From the NCBI GenBank assembly GCA_036346395.1, contig CM070611.1:20036473-20100472 (forward strand): a stretch of DNA of 64,000 bases. Direction: 5' to 3'. Under the pieces are notes generated by a model, which saw only the letters and a list, made by a program, of their open reading frames with translations, ran no database searches and was not told where the DNA came from. How positions within the stretch are numbered: the first letter of the stretch is position 1; every line of letters starts with the position of its first letter. The position numbers and the translations under genes were made by a program. Positions 33,266 to 42,912 of the stretch are shown here, in pieces. The DNA comes from Hsuehochloa calcarea. Its lineage: Eukaryota > Streptophyta > Magnoliopsida > Poales > Poaceae.

Positions 33266-33527
33266 CTCGCATGCGCCAAGCAGAGGGAGCAAGGCGATAG
33301 CTCCTCCAGCGATGATAACCGTTATCGTGGTGGCTGCGCGAACGCATGGCACAACGTCAGGCTAGTGGCCAACGACGCGACGGGCGGCTCGAGCGTGGCA
33401 TGGAGGGCGCGACGAGCGGCACGGAAGGCCTCGCATCGGCGTGTTTGGCGCGGGCACCCTGCAGGGCGTGCACGGGCGGCGTGGAAAGCACTGGCATCAG
33501 GCCGGCAGGGCCGCGCACGGGAGCGGA

Positions 33528-33532
33528 CGCAT
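33528..33532. repeat. TSD CGCAT, left of gag-only gypsy
   Basis: CGCAT is repeated at 40583-40587 after the other LTR, a perfect 5-bp duplication. Confidence 0.92.
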
Positions 33533-34473
33533 TGATGCGGGGTGCCCGATCTTCTCGACGTAGGACATCTCGATAACTTGTGTATCCTGACGAACCACCA
33601 GCTGATCCCCCGCGCCAATGCACGGACTTGCAACTCTATGGAAAATTCGCCCAAACACACACTTGATTGGATCCTCGCTGACCACAAGCGAAGATCGTCG
33701 AACCCTCAATTCCCAGCGAAAAAGTAAGAACGACCCCTTGTTCTCAATGCCCAATTCCCTCTGTTTTGGCTATAAGCACAACAGGAGAATCAAGCAAAAG
33801 CTTTGAAAATATATTAAACATGGTCTGAGGTTACAATGGTGGTCTACCCCTCTATATATAGTGCCCCTACTCCTCCTCATGGCTGGCCAAGAGGCCCTAC
33901 TCCTATTCTAATTCGGAATTAAACTCCTACTCCAATTCCGACTTAATCTAAAACAAAAAGGAAACTCTAATTTTACAACTGTCATATTCTTTTGGTCATA
34001 TCCTTTGATACAGGACGAATTTCTGAGTGAGGGAGAATCCGTTGGATCGGGCTTGAAGTTAGCTTTCCAACAAGCCCAAAAACACTCAAATCCGACTTCG
34101 TATGAGAAAGTTATGGCCTTTTTACTCCGGACTGTCCTGCTGATTCCGATTCCGAATTTGAGGCTGATTCCGAATCCGAATTGAATTCCGAGTTGATTCC
34201 GAATTTGAATTTGGTTGGGCTTGTGGAAGTTTCGAATTTGACTTGGATTCTTGGGCTTCTCTCCCCTTGTCTCCCACGAGCTTCTCCTCCATTGTGATGG
34301 CCTTTCTTCAAGAACAGCCTCATATCCTTTATCTTCGTTCATTATTGAATCTTCCAATCTTTTGGATAAGCTTCTCTTGTTTTTCAACTCTCTTAGTAAG
34401 CTCATGTTGTTCTGAGGTATTCAATGAATTGAAAACATTATATGAAACAACATAGCTAAGGATGTCCGCATCA
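33533..34473 (-). repeat. gag-only gypsy 3' LTR
   Basis: A 941-bp LTR. It includes a compositionally odd stretch at about 34135-34205 made of repeated GATTCCGA(A/T)TT(T/C) words. The last part of the large minus ORF (to 34329) lies inside this LTR. Confidence 0.9.
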
Positions 34474-36191
34474 TCCTCCCTTTCTTCAAAAAAAGACGTC
34501 CTCGGCTTTTCATAGCCTGAAAATGTGCTAGACGAAGAAAACAGCGTATATGTATGGTATATGTATTTATCATCCAAACAAGTTCCGTGTAGCGCATGAT
34601 GATTTGTCGAACATGTATTAAACAAAGAGAACAACGTATATACGTGATATATGTATGAATCAATTGTTGCGTTATTCGCGTTGTTTTGTACAATCGATAG
34701 CTCGGAATCACATTTCAAATTGCACAACTGACTCATATGATAAAATTTCACCTTCCCAATACCAAAGTCAAGTAAAGTGGGTGAAAACCAATTGATACTA
34801 TTCCATGATTCAACTACGCTACTCTGATTAGTTATACATTTAAGAGATAAACAAGTAGGCATCATGTTGCATTCTAAACAATAGACACTTCTATTTAAAC
34901 CCATCTTAAAGAGACCGTGACATTGCTCAATAGATGGTTTGCGCAAAACATGTAATTTTAAATTACCAAGATTATCAATAGTAATGCATATTCGATAAAC
35001 TTGAAACAAGTTGTTGTCTACACCAAAATCTCCGATCAAATTGAATTTATATGTGTGTACGTAGCTATTTACTAGTGATTTAAAATGTGAAATTTCAAAA
35101 ACCTTCTTAATAACACTAACTACCTCTTTTGGTTTATCGAATATGATATGACACAAAGAATCATTAAGGGATATTCTAGTAATAACTTCTGTATGAGTAA
35201 TCAATTCCATATTATGCAAATTAAGCATATCAAATTTAGAACTTGGAATCATCAAAGGAATAATGGAGTCCTCAGTTTTACGCACCTTGTCTTGATGATA
35301 TATCGATTTAGTACCAATAGTGTTACCTTTGTCGTCCTCCTTAGTTGATGTAGGTGCCGCGGGTATCGTAATGTCATCATGTAACGACGGGGTATCATGT
35401 GTTCCCTCTCCAACCATGGTTATATCTTCATCTTTCTCTTCCAATGGTGAGGGCTCTTGAATGTCCAACTCCTTATTTGCTTGGTCCACCTGCACAATGT
35501 GTGATACAACACTAGAAATAGAGGGTAAGTTGTTAGGTTCAAAAATAATCTTACTTGTCCTATCATCTATCTCTCCCTTTTCTTTTGGTGTATCTCTCAC
35601 ACTCTCAATTGGGATGCTCTCAACCTCGCATATGGTGGACTCACACAGCTCACTCTTTTTATCACTCTCACTCAATTTGGCTATGTGGCTCTCATTCTCA
35701 CATGGGTTTTGATACATCTCATCCTTGTAAGACCGTGGGCCAGCAAGGGCACAACTACCACCAACCACGACCTCCTCACGTGTTGCGGGTTGTGACGGGG
35801 CAGCACTACTCATCACCTCGGTCGAAGAAAAATTCTCATGCTCGATCTTCTTCTCAAGTGTCACACCAGTGGATGAATTAGAACTAAAGAGCTGGCGCAG
35901 ATTTAATTGATGTGCTTGAATGTGTTTAAGTCTTTTTTCTGCCTTCATAGCAAATTTTACAAGATCTTGCAGACTACGAAAATATTCATCTTGAAGTGCA
36001 GCAACGATCTGATAATTCAAGCCTGCTTTGAAATATGCCTTTTCTTGATATGCACTAGTGATATTGGCACGGCGCATTGCATGGTTCAACTCAATATAGT
36101 AATCTTTGACAACTTTGCATCCTTGTTTAATGCTCTCCACGTGTCGTAGTAGTTCCCGCTCATAATAGGATGGAACAAATTCTCTTCTCAT
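34329..36191 (-). CDS. gag-like ORF of the gag-only gypsy, 620 codons
   Basis: The longest open frame among the mobile elements in the window. Residues 1-100 match a gypsy capsid domain (MRREFVPSYYERELLRHVES, YYIELNHAMRRANI, FRSLQDLVKFAMKAEKRL). Then comes a long acidic, Ser/Glu-rich linker (about 110-300) and a region of about 300 residues I cannot assign (HVLRKPSIEQCHGLFKMGL, LECNMMPTCLSLKC), with a basic C-terminal coiled segment that extends into the LTR. No zinc knuckle in standard spacing, no DSG protease, no YxDD. The true start is upstream at 36421 (MADREYTYLP), one frameshift away in a T-run near 36280. Role: probably particle formation or RNA packaging, with enzymes supplied in trans. 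Confidence 0.75.
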   Translation of the reverse strand: MRREFVPSYYERELLRHVESIKQGCKVVKDYYIELNHAMRRANITSAYQEKAYFKAGLNYQIVAALQDEYFRSLQDLVKFAMKAEKRLKHIQAHQLNLRQLFSSNSSTGVTLEKKIEHENFSSTEVMSSAAPSQPATREEVVVGGSCALAGPRSYKDEMYQNPCENESHIAKLSESDKKSELCESTICEVESIPIESVRDTPKEKGEIDDRTSKIIFEPNNLPSISSVVSHIVQVDQANKELDIQEPSPLEEKDEDITMVGEGTHDTPSLHDDITIPAAPTSTKEDDKGNTIGTKSIYHQDKVRKTEDSIIPLMIPSSKFDMLNLHNMELITHTEVITRISLNDSLCHIIFDKPKEVVSVIKKVFEISHFKSLVNSYVHTYKFNLIGDFGVDNNLFQVYRICITIDNLGNLKLHVLRKPSIEQCHGLFKMGLNRSVYCLECNMMPTCLSLKCITNQSSVVESWNSINWFSPTLLDFGIGKVKFYHMSQLCNLKCDSELSIVQNNANNATIDSYIYHVYTLFSLFNTCSTNHHALHGTCLDDKYIYHTYTLFSSSSTFSGYEKPRTSFFEEREDDADILSYVVSYNVFNSLNTSEQHELTKRVEKQEKLIQKIGRFNNERR

Positions 36192-36235
36192 GACGCTTTT
36201 TAAACAGAACCAAGATGTAATGAATCGTTTTCCAC

Positions 36236-36421
36236 CTAGTTGTTGCCACCAACTAGAGGCATAGTCTGTAAAAAAAACAAAGTGGCCACTCTCACTTCCT
36301 TGGCTTCTGATTCGAACTTATGGGATTCAAGCTCGAACTCCATGTTTTGTACCCACTCAAGATACTCCTCTGGATCATTACTACCATACAAGGGAAGATA
36401 CGTATACTCGCGATCTGCCAT
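36236..36421 (-). pseudogene. N-terminal part of the gag-like ORF, frameshifted
   Basis: Starts at 36421 with MADREYTYLPLYGSNDPEEY and runs through LEWVQNMEFELESHKF, the normal N-terminus of a plant gypsy gag. After VATLFF a one-base slip in an 8-T run (about 36275-36283) puts the rest out of frame with the 620-codon ORF. In the other frame the expected SSWWQQLGGKRFI continues directly into it. A single homopolymer change therefore separates the two parts. Confidence 0.75.
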
Positions 36422-37473
36422 TGTTAGCAGCAAAGCAAAGAATATGTATGTAGGTGTATATGTATATGTAGAGGTCACTCAACTCACAATCCTAACAAGG
36501 TGAAGTTTCTTTACCGTCCGAAAGGAATTAAGATCAACAATACTTACACTTGAGCAAGCAGGAACCCCAAGGTGATGTGTGAGCGAATTTCAAGAGCAAG
36601 TCAAAGCACGACAACGGGTGTTTTGTGGAGCTTGGTATGGATACCTACTTAATTTGAAAATTCTAGGTATTGTAAGGCTAAGTAAATATCCAAACTAGAA
36701 TTCAATGCCTAGTTGCCGATCACAAAGATATAAGTGAAAATCAAAACAACTCACACGCAAAGATATTGGAACTTAGTGCAATCAAGGAATGAGCTATGTA
36801 AGATATAAGTGAAGAACAAAATAGCTCGTATTGCACAAGTTATAGAAAGACGCTAGCTAGTTGCAAATAATGAAACTAGGGCACAAGATTGCACAAAATA
36901 TTGATATTCTAACATTGAATCAAGAATGAGTGGGGATTTTCGCTCAAGTCTATGGTTCGGCTATGCGTTTTCTTTTTCTTTTTCTCTTTTCTCTTTCCTT
37001 TTTTCTCTTCCTTTTTTTTCTCTTCTCTTTTTCCTTCCTTCTTTTTTGTTTTGAACTATTGCCAAAATTCTTGTTCTACCAAAAATGAGCAAAAATTCTT
37101 TCCCACCTTTTGATCTTTGAACAATTGCAAGAACAAAAATATTAATATGCAGCCCTAAACAACGATTTAGCTAGTCTTAAATAGGTTCAAAGTATTCGCA
37201 AAAGATTGAGAAGTTCACAAAGGATAAATTGATGTCTCACTTCTTTTTGTTTTTTTATAGACACGACTAAAAAAATCAAACTAGGCTCAAATAAAAAGCA
37301 ACGTAAAAAAATTCAAGATCAGCAAACTAAACTTGATTCTAATGGATAAAAACTTAACAAAACTCACTAGAATAACAAATTAAATACTACAGCTGAATGA
37401 TTTTTTTGTATGGCCTTTTCGTGTATAGAAAAAAAATTAGATAACTGGATAAAGATCCTACCGAGTCAACGGA
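36422..37473 (-). other. 5' leader of the gag-only gypsy with pyrimidine tract
   Basis: About 1 kb of non-coding sequence between PBS and gag. Bases about 36966-37060 are almost pure C/T on plus (CTTTTTCTTTTTCTCTTTTC type), i.e. a purine tract on the element's sense strand. No gene is recognised. Confidence 0.6.
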
Positions 37474-37485
37474 GATCTGATACCA
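37474..37485 (-). other. primer binding site of gag-only gypsy
   Basis: The minus strand reads TGGTATCAGATC, a near match to the initiator-Met-tRNA PBS, two bases after the LTR end. Confidence 0.8.
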
Positions 37486-38689
37486 CCTGATGCGGGGTGC
37501 CCGATCTTCTCAACGTAGGACATCTCGATAACTTGTGTATCCTGACGAACCACCAGCTGATCCCCCGCGCCAATGCACGGACTTGCAACTCTATGGAAAA
37601 TTCGCCCAAACACACACTTGATTGGATCCTCGCTGACCACAAGCGAAGATCGTCAAACCCTCAATTCCCAGCGAAAAAGCAAGAACGATCCCTTGTTCTC
37701 AATGCCCAATTCCCTCTTTTTTGGCTATAAGCACAACAGGAGAATCAAGCAAAAGCTTTGAAAATATATTAAACGTGGTCTGAGGTTACAATAGGGGTCT
37801 ACCCCTCTATATATAGTGCCCCTACTCCTCCTCATGGCTGGCCAAGAGGCCCTACTCCTATTCTAATTCGGAATTAAACTCCTACTCCAATTCCGACTCA
37901 ATCTAAAACAAAAAGGAAACTCTAATTTTATAACCGTCATATTCTTTCGGTCATATCTTTTGATACAGGACGAATTTCTGAGGGTGGGAGGATCCGTTGG
38001 ATCGGGCTTGAAGTTAGCTTTCCAACAAGCCCAAAAACACTCAAATCCGACTTCGTATGAGAAAGTTATGACCTTTTTACTCCGGACTGTCCTGCTGATT
38101 CCGATTCCGAATTTGAGGCTGATTCCGAATCCGAATTGAATTCCGAGTTGATTCCGAATTTGAATTTGGTTGGGCTTGTGGAAGTTTCGAATTTGACTTA
38201 GATTCTTGGGCTTCTCTCCCCTTGCTTGTCTCCCACGAGCTTCTCCTCCATTGTGATGGCACTACTACACAAAACCTCATCACAGACGGTTCTACACCGT
38301 CATCACAGACGGTTTTTGAACCGTCTGTATTTATGCGTCTGTGATAACAGACGATCATCACAGACGGTTTTAAAACCGTGCGTGATAGAATTATATCACG
38401 CAGCGGTTCGAACAAAACCGCTGCAGCGAAAATAGATTATCACGAGGCGGTTACGAACAAAACCGCAAATGCGTGATAGTTCTATTTTCGCGAGCGGTTA
38501 CGAACAAAACCGCTCGTGATAATAACTATCACTGAGCGGTTTTGTTCGTAGCTCGTCTGTGATAGTTTTTTCTATCGCAAAAAAATCAGATTTTGAATGT
38601 TCGCAAGCGTTGATAGGCTTGATATGCAACATTGCTCGCGGTAAAAAATGAAATGGCGGGACGAGAGGAAGATACATGCATACCTTCTT

Positions 38690-39062
38690 CCCAAAGCATG
38701 GCGTGGAGGGTGACGATGAGCTCCTCCTCTGCGTGAAGTTCACGTGCTTGAGGTTCAACCTCGGTAGTTGGTGTACCTCACCTGCGGCTCTTGCCGCACC
38801 TCTTCAACCTGCGGCTGCGCATCCATGCACGCAAAAACACCATCGGTGCCTCGATCTCATCACCAAAAGCCCATGCAGATGATACAAAGATGTAATGTAC
38901 ACGAAACGCATGACTCGCTCTTTGAGGAACGGAGGTCCGATTGCGGTGCCGTGGGTGGTGGTCCGATTGAGGCAAGTGGCGGTGAACTTGGACCGGCACG
39001 CCGACGAAGACGAAGTCCAAGACACCTCGGTGTCCCACAAAGTTGATCCCAAGCACATTCAA
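38690..39062. other. GC-rich segment of CACTA-2, origin unknown
   Basis: Both strands have short open frames here (minus 38778-39062, plus 38768-39046), and composition differs sharply from the flanking subterminal repeats. That is the usual look of a captured host fragment. I do not recognise any domain, and no pair of clean splice sites stands out. Confidence 0.35.
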
Positions 39063-39310
39063 ATTTCGACTCGGCTATTATTTATAAGGACGGTAACTTA
39101 TTTTGCTTCCCGCGCGCGCGTTCAAAATTTTCGAACTCCATGGCTGCGAATCACGAGCGGTTTTATACAAAAACCGCTGCAGCGATGTTTATATCACGAG
39201 CGGTTCTTAAGAAGAACCGTGCGTGATAGGATGTCATCACGAGCGGTTCGTATCACGAACCGCCTGCGTGATTAGTATCTCATCACGAGCGGTTACGCTT
39301 AAGAACCGTC

Positions 39311-40072
39311 GTGATTTTAGGGTTTACCATGGCTTGAAATTTTCCTTACTCTTGATTTTACCATGGCTTGAAATTTTCCTTACTCTCGATTTTACCATGA
39401 CTTGAAATTTTTCTTACTCTCGATTTTACCATGGCAACCAATGCTCGCGCGGTAGGGTTTGGCGGGCAATGCTCTGCCGTGGTAGGGTTTGGTAGCCAAT
39501 CATCTGCTGCGGTAGCGTTTGGGCAGCCAATCCACTACCGTGGTGAGCATTGGTCGCTTGCCCAAACCCTACCACGGCAGCCCAATCCATCTTGCGGCGA
39601 GCATTACTGCCAAACCCTACCACGGCGAGATTGCCGCCAAACCCTACCACGGCAGCCCAATCCACTCACGGCAGAGCATTGCATGCCCAAATCCTACCAC
39701 GGCAGAGCATTGCTCCAAACCCTACCGCAGCAGAGCATTGCTCGCCAAACCCTACCACGGCAGCCCAATTCACTACTGGCAGAGCATTGCATGCCCAAAC
39801 CCTACCACGACAAAGCATTGCCCGCCAAACCCTACCACAGCAGAGCATTGCTCGCCTTAAACCCTACCACACGGCGGCCCAATCCACTCTCACGCAGAGC
39901 ATTGCATGCCCAAACCCTACCACGGCAGAGCATTGCCTGCCAAACCCTACCACGGCAGAGCATTGCCTGCCAAACCCTACCACGGCAGAGCATTTCAAGC
40001 CATGGTAAAAATCCAAGCCATGGTAAATTCGAAGAGTAAGGAAAAATCCAAGCCATAGTAAAACCCTAAAAT
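39311..40072. repeat. long inverted repeat with minisatellite in CACTA-2
   Basis: The outer arms read TTTACCATGGCTTGAAATTT (three tandem copies, 39325-39415) and its complement AAATCCAAGCCATGGTAAA (40005-40060). The inner arms are GGTAGGGTTTGG-type blocks (39450-39520) and the complementary CCAAACCCTACCACGGCAGA units, repeated about ten times (39560-39985). Frames such as 39431-40039 (PNPTTAAQS, LPRQPNP repeats) are translations of the repeat, not genes. Confidence 0.8.
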
Positions 40073-40592
40073 CACAGACGGTTCTAATTAAGAACCGTCA
40101 GATACTATTGAGCGGTTCTTAATTAGAACCCGTGCGTGAATGGATGACATATCACGAGACGGTTCTTGTTTAGAACAAATGCGTGATATGAATCTATCCT
40201 GACGGTTCTTATTTAGAACCGTCAGGAATATCACTGAGCGGTTCTATTAGTAAACCGTGCGTGATAGATTCATATCACGAGCGGTTCTAAATAAGAACCG
40301 CTCGTGATAAACTCCATCGGCTATTCGGTCGGAGCAGACCCAACACGACGGTTCCAAAAGAACCGTCTGTGATGGGCCGTCTGCTATAGCCTCTTTTGTA
40401 GTAGTGTGGCCTTTCTTCAAGAACAGCCTCATATCCTTCATCTTCATTCATTATTGAATCTTCCAATCTTTTGGATAAGCTTCTCTTGTTTTTCAACTCT
40501 TTTAGTAAGCTCATGTTGTTCTGAGGTATTCAATGAATTGAAAACATTATATGAAACAACATAGCTAAGGATGTCCGCATCACGCATGGCGC

Positions 40593-40991
40593 GTGGCTCA
40601 GTGGGCGATGGCACAGCGTGGCAAACGCACGGTGCCTCCACGGTTAGGGTGCGACACCAGGTGGCACATAGCAGTCAAGCATATACTCCGGTACATTATT
40701 AATACGCGGAGCTATGGCTGTTATTACGCGAAGAAGTTGGAGGAGCTATGGTTTGTCAGCTACAGCGATAGCGACATAGCCGGCGACGTCGGTGATCGCA
40801 AGAGCACGACGGACGTCCTTTTCTTCCTCGACCGCGGCCCCATCAGATGTCAATCTCAGAAGCACGAAGAGCAGCTATCTAACATTCTGACAAAGGCGCT
40901 GGGCCATGTCAAGTTCCAAGAGCTACGTATAAGGATCAACATCGTCAAGATTAAGAAAGTGCATCAAAGATTAGGGGGTGTTTTTTATTAA
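40593..40991 (+). pseudogene. copia C RNase H remnant
   Basis: Resumes copia C after the gypsy insertion. It reads AVKHILRYIINTRSYGCYY, YSDSDIAGDVGDRKSTTD and VLFFLDRGPIRCQSQK, then jumps to EQLSNILTKALGHVKFQEL. The family normally has about 80 residues (the second catalytic part and the HIxxRxH block) between these two parts, so this is an internal deletion at about 40865. All of protease, integrase and reverse transcriptase is missing as well. Confidence 0.85.
40971..40978 (+). other. polypurine tract of copia C
   Basis: TTAGGGGG directly before the LTR start TGTTTTTTATTAATCC. Confidence 0.75.
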
Positions 40992-41314
40992 TCCTGTGCT
41001 TATTGCTTTTCTTTTTTGCATGCAGCATTAGTATTTATTTGGATGTAATGACATTATCATGGCTAGAAACGTTTGGGCGTGGATTTTAGTGCCTATTGGT
41101 GTAGTTAGTGACTGTATGTAACAGAAGCATTAGTAGCTACTTCATTGCTTGTACGTTTGTAGTGTCCTTTGTGATTATAATAAAAGGAGAGAAAACACCA
41201 GAAAATGCTGAGAAGTTCAGCAACACCAAAAATATTTGTGTCTTGTGTGTTCTTCTACCTTTCTTTGCGTTCCAGAGTGTTTGTGTGCGTGCGTTCAAGC
41301 GTTCTCACGTGAGT
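40979..41314 (+). repeat. copia C right LTR
   Basis: Starts TGTTTTTTATTAATCC after the PPT. From about 41105 on it matches 32249-32450. Similarity stops after CTCACGTGAG (about 41312), some 30 bp before the expected CTGACA end, so this LTR is truncated or interrupted. Confidence 0.78.
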
Positions 41315-41590
41315 GTTAGATATAATCTTGACTTTATTAGTGTTTTGCATGCTAGAGTTTGTGGTTCAGTGGTTGCATCATGTAGATAAAACGTAACGGC
41401 TGCTAGAAACGTTTCGTGGAGTATATTGCTGCTGCTAGTAACGACATCATTATGAGCTATTAGTGTCTCACAATTGCATGTAAAGTATAAAATGAGAAGA
41501 AAAACAAGAAAAGGCTACAGAAGTTTTGGGTAGCATCAAAATTTGTGTCTTTTGTGTTTATTTTTTTGTGTGTGTGCGTTCCAGAGGAAA
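41315..41590 (+). repeat. degenerate second LTR-like copy
   Basis: From about 41395 the order of words (GCTGCTAGAAACGTTT, ATTAGTGTCTCACAATTG, AAGTTTTGGGTAGCATCAAAA, TTTGTGTCTTTTGTGTTTAT) follows the copia C LTR at 41060-41260 with strong divergence. It looks like an older related LTR lying beside it. Confidence 0.5.
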
Positions 41591-42063
41591 AATAATTTGC
41601 GAGTTCTTGCTGAGAGCTGGGCCAACAAGCATGCGAAGAAGGACGAGAGGAGATCGACGACGTTGTGGATGGTGCTCATGACCGGCCATGCGTGCCGTAG
41701 CAGCAGCAGGCCCCTGGCCCGTAACGACACCTTTCTTATCCCTTGGCCTCACGCGGGGTCGGGAGGCCGGTGAGCGCGAGGAGGAGGAGCGTCACGATGA
41801 ACGTGAGGCGTCGTCGCCCCGGCAGCGGCGTGGGCGTCCGGTGTGGAGGCTGAGGTGGTCGCGTTCTTGTGCCAGGATCTGGACGCCGGCCGCAAGCGGT
41901 ACGTCCTCGCTAGTCCTGGAGCTTGCGGCTGCGTTGCTCAACAATGCGTGATTTGCGCATCGCCGGCTGCCGTCACCGGTCTCGAGTTGCCCTCATCAGA
42001 GCCACGTCACCGGTCTCCGGTAGCCCTAGTAGGGTGGTGGAGAGAGAGACTGGGAAGAAGAAG
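41591..42063. other. GC-rich intergenic segment, unassigned
   Basis: Overlapping open frames on both strands are rich in Arg, Ala and Ser, with no family motif and no splice structure I can support. It may be a relic of retroelement coding sequence or a host gene fragment. Confidence 0.35.
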
Positions 42064-42072
42064 GAGGCATTA

Positions 42073-42174
42073 TCGACATTTCACATGTGAGTTTTGGTAA
42101 AAGAAAATGAAATATACCAGATTTCGACATTTCACATGTGAGTTTTGGTAAAAGAAAATGAAATATACCAGATT
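42073..42174. repeat. 51-bp perfect tandem duplication
   Basis: Bases 42073-42123 are repeated without a visible mismatch as 42124-42174. The unit starts TCGACATTTCACATGTGAG. It lies about 1 kb upstream of the fucosidase start. Confidence 0.92.
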
Positions 42175-42349
42175 ACGCAAATAATGAATGTTGGCTATTT
42201 CAATTAATAGTATGTTAATTCATGAAGGGGCAACCTTTGGCGTGACATTTTACGATGTGATGATTTTACCATCGCAAATGATTGATTTTCCCTTCTTTTT
42301 AAACCATACAAGTTTTCTCAGTTGCAAAATGTTTTAACTTTTACAGCAG

Positions 42350-42912
42350 GGTCGTGGTAGCGCTCGGACGTCTGACAAGATGCCTACTATCGGACGCTCC
42401 CACCAAAATTGTGCAACATTTCATTATTCCGTTCGAAATATTTTTTCAATCCTTGAGAAACATTGCAAAATAGCAGTAGCAACATGGTAACTAAGTTGGA
42501 AAAAAATCACATTGTCTCACAATTTTGACAAAAAAAGAATTGTTATAGTACTAGGAGATTTTGTTCATGTTTACTAGGACTTATGGGTGGGAGCCTCCTA
42601 CCGTACGGTTCGAAATGCAACATCCAGGATAACGATTGCAATATCTTCAGACAACGGTTGCAGCATCATCAGATAACGTTTGCAACATCACAAATCAAAC
42701 TAAAAACATATGGAGAAAAAAACGCGTTGAAAAATTTACAACATCGTTGTGAATAGTATGTAATATTTTTTTTACAGCTGTAATATTTGTTTTCTACATA
42801 TGCAATATATTTTTTATACATATGTAATATTTCAAAAAACAGTATGTAATATTGTTTTTAACATATTGCATGCACTGTCCGATTAAAAACGTCCATATCG
42901 GACGTCTGCCGG
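42350..42912. repeat. AT-rich interspersed-repeat-like sequence
   Basis: CGGACGTCTG occurs near both ends (about 42366 and 42900), with many TGCAACAT, GCAATAT and TATGTAATATT words between. This looks like a dispersed non-coding repeat, perhaps a Helitron- or MITE-derived unit, but I see no clean terminal repeat or TSD. No gene. Confidence 0.4.

Larger units (their letters stand above)
38260..40406. mobile_element. CACTA-2, non-autonomous CACTA transposon with long inverted repeat
   Basis: A 2147-bp element with ends CACTACTACA..TGTAGTAGTG and TSD TGG (38257-38259 and 40407-40409). The empty site is visible in the other LTR of the host gypsy at 34298-34304 (GATGGCC). Subterminal zones (38280-38560, 39150-39320, 40070-40385) are packed with ATCACGAGCGGTT and ATCACAGACGGTT units in both orientations. 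The centre is a long inverted repeat with minisatellite (39311-40072). A GC-rich stretch at 38690-39060 may be captured host DNA. No transposase is encoded. Confidence 0.92.
33533..40582 (-). mobile_element. gag-only (non-autonomous) LTR retrotransposon, gypsy-type, carrying CACTA-2
   Basis: LTRs at 33533-34473 and 37488-40582 (the latter interrupted by 2147 bp of CACTA-2 plus 3 bp of TSD) have ends TGATGCGG..CCGCATCA. A PBS-like site (37474-37485, minus TGGTATCAGATC) and a PPT (minus GAAAGGGAGGA at 34474-34484) set the minus orientation. The 3.0-kb interior encodes one gag-like protein and no protease, reverse transcriptase, RNase H or integrase. Apart from the CACTA insertion the LTRs look very similar, so it is fairly young and must have used another element's enzymes. 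Confidence 0.88.
37488..40582 (-). repeat. gag-only gypsy 5' LTR, split by CACTA-2
   Basis: The LTR parts are 37488-38259 and 40410-40582. Together they match 33533-34473 once CACTA-2 and one TGG are removed. Confidence 0.9.

Noticed and set aside
33322..33687. Arg/Ala-rich frames on both strands between copia C gag and the gypsy LTR.
   Set aside because: High-GC composition artefact crossing an insertion boundary at 33533.
39431..40039. Overlapping 150-200-codon plus-strand frames rich in Pro, Thr, Asn (LPRQPNP, PNPTTAAQS).
   Set aside because: They are translations of the CCAAACCCTACCACGGCAGA tandem repeat in three frames; no start context, no family, and the same repeat is open in all frames.
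41536..42100. Several 60-90-codon frames on both strands upstream of the fucosidase.
   Set aside because: Open by GC content; no motif, no splice sites in phase with the fucosidase start, no support as upstream exons.
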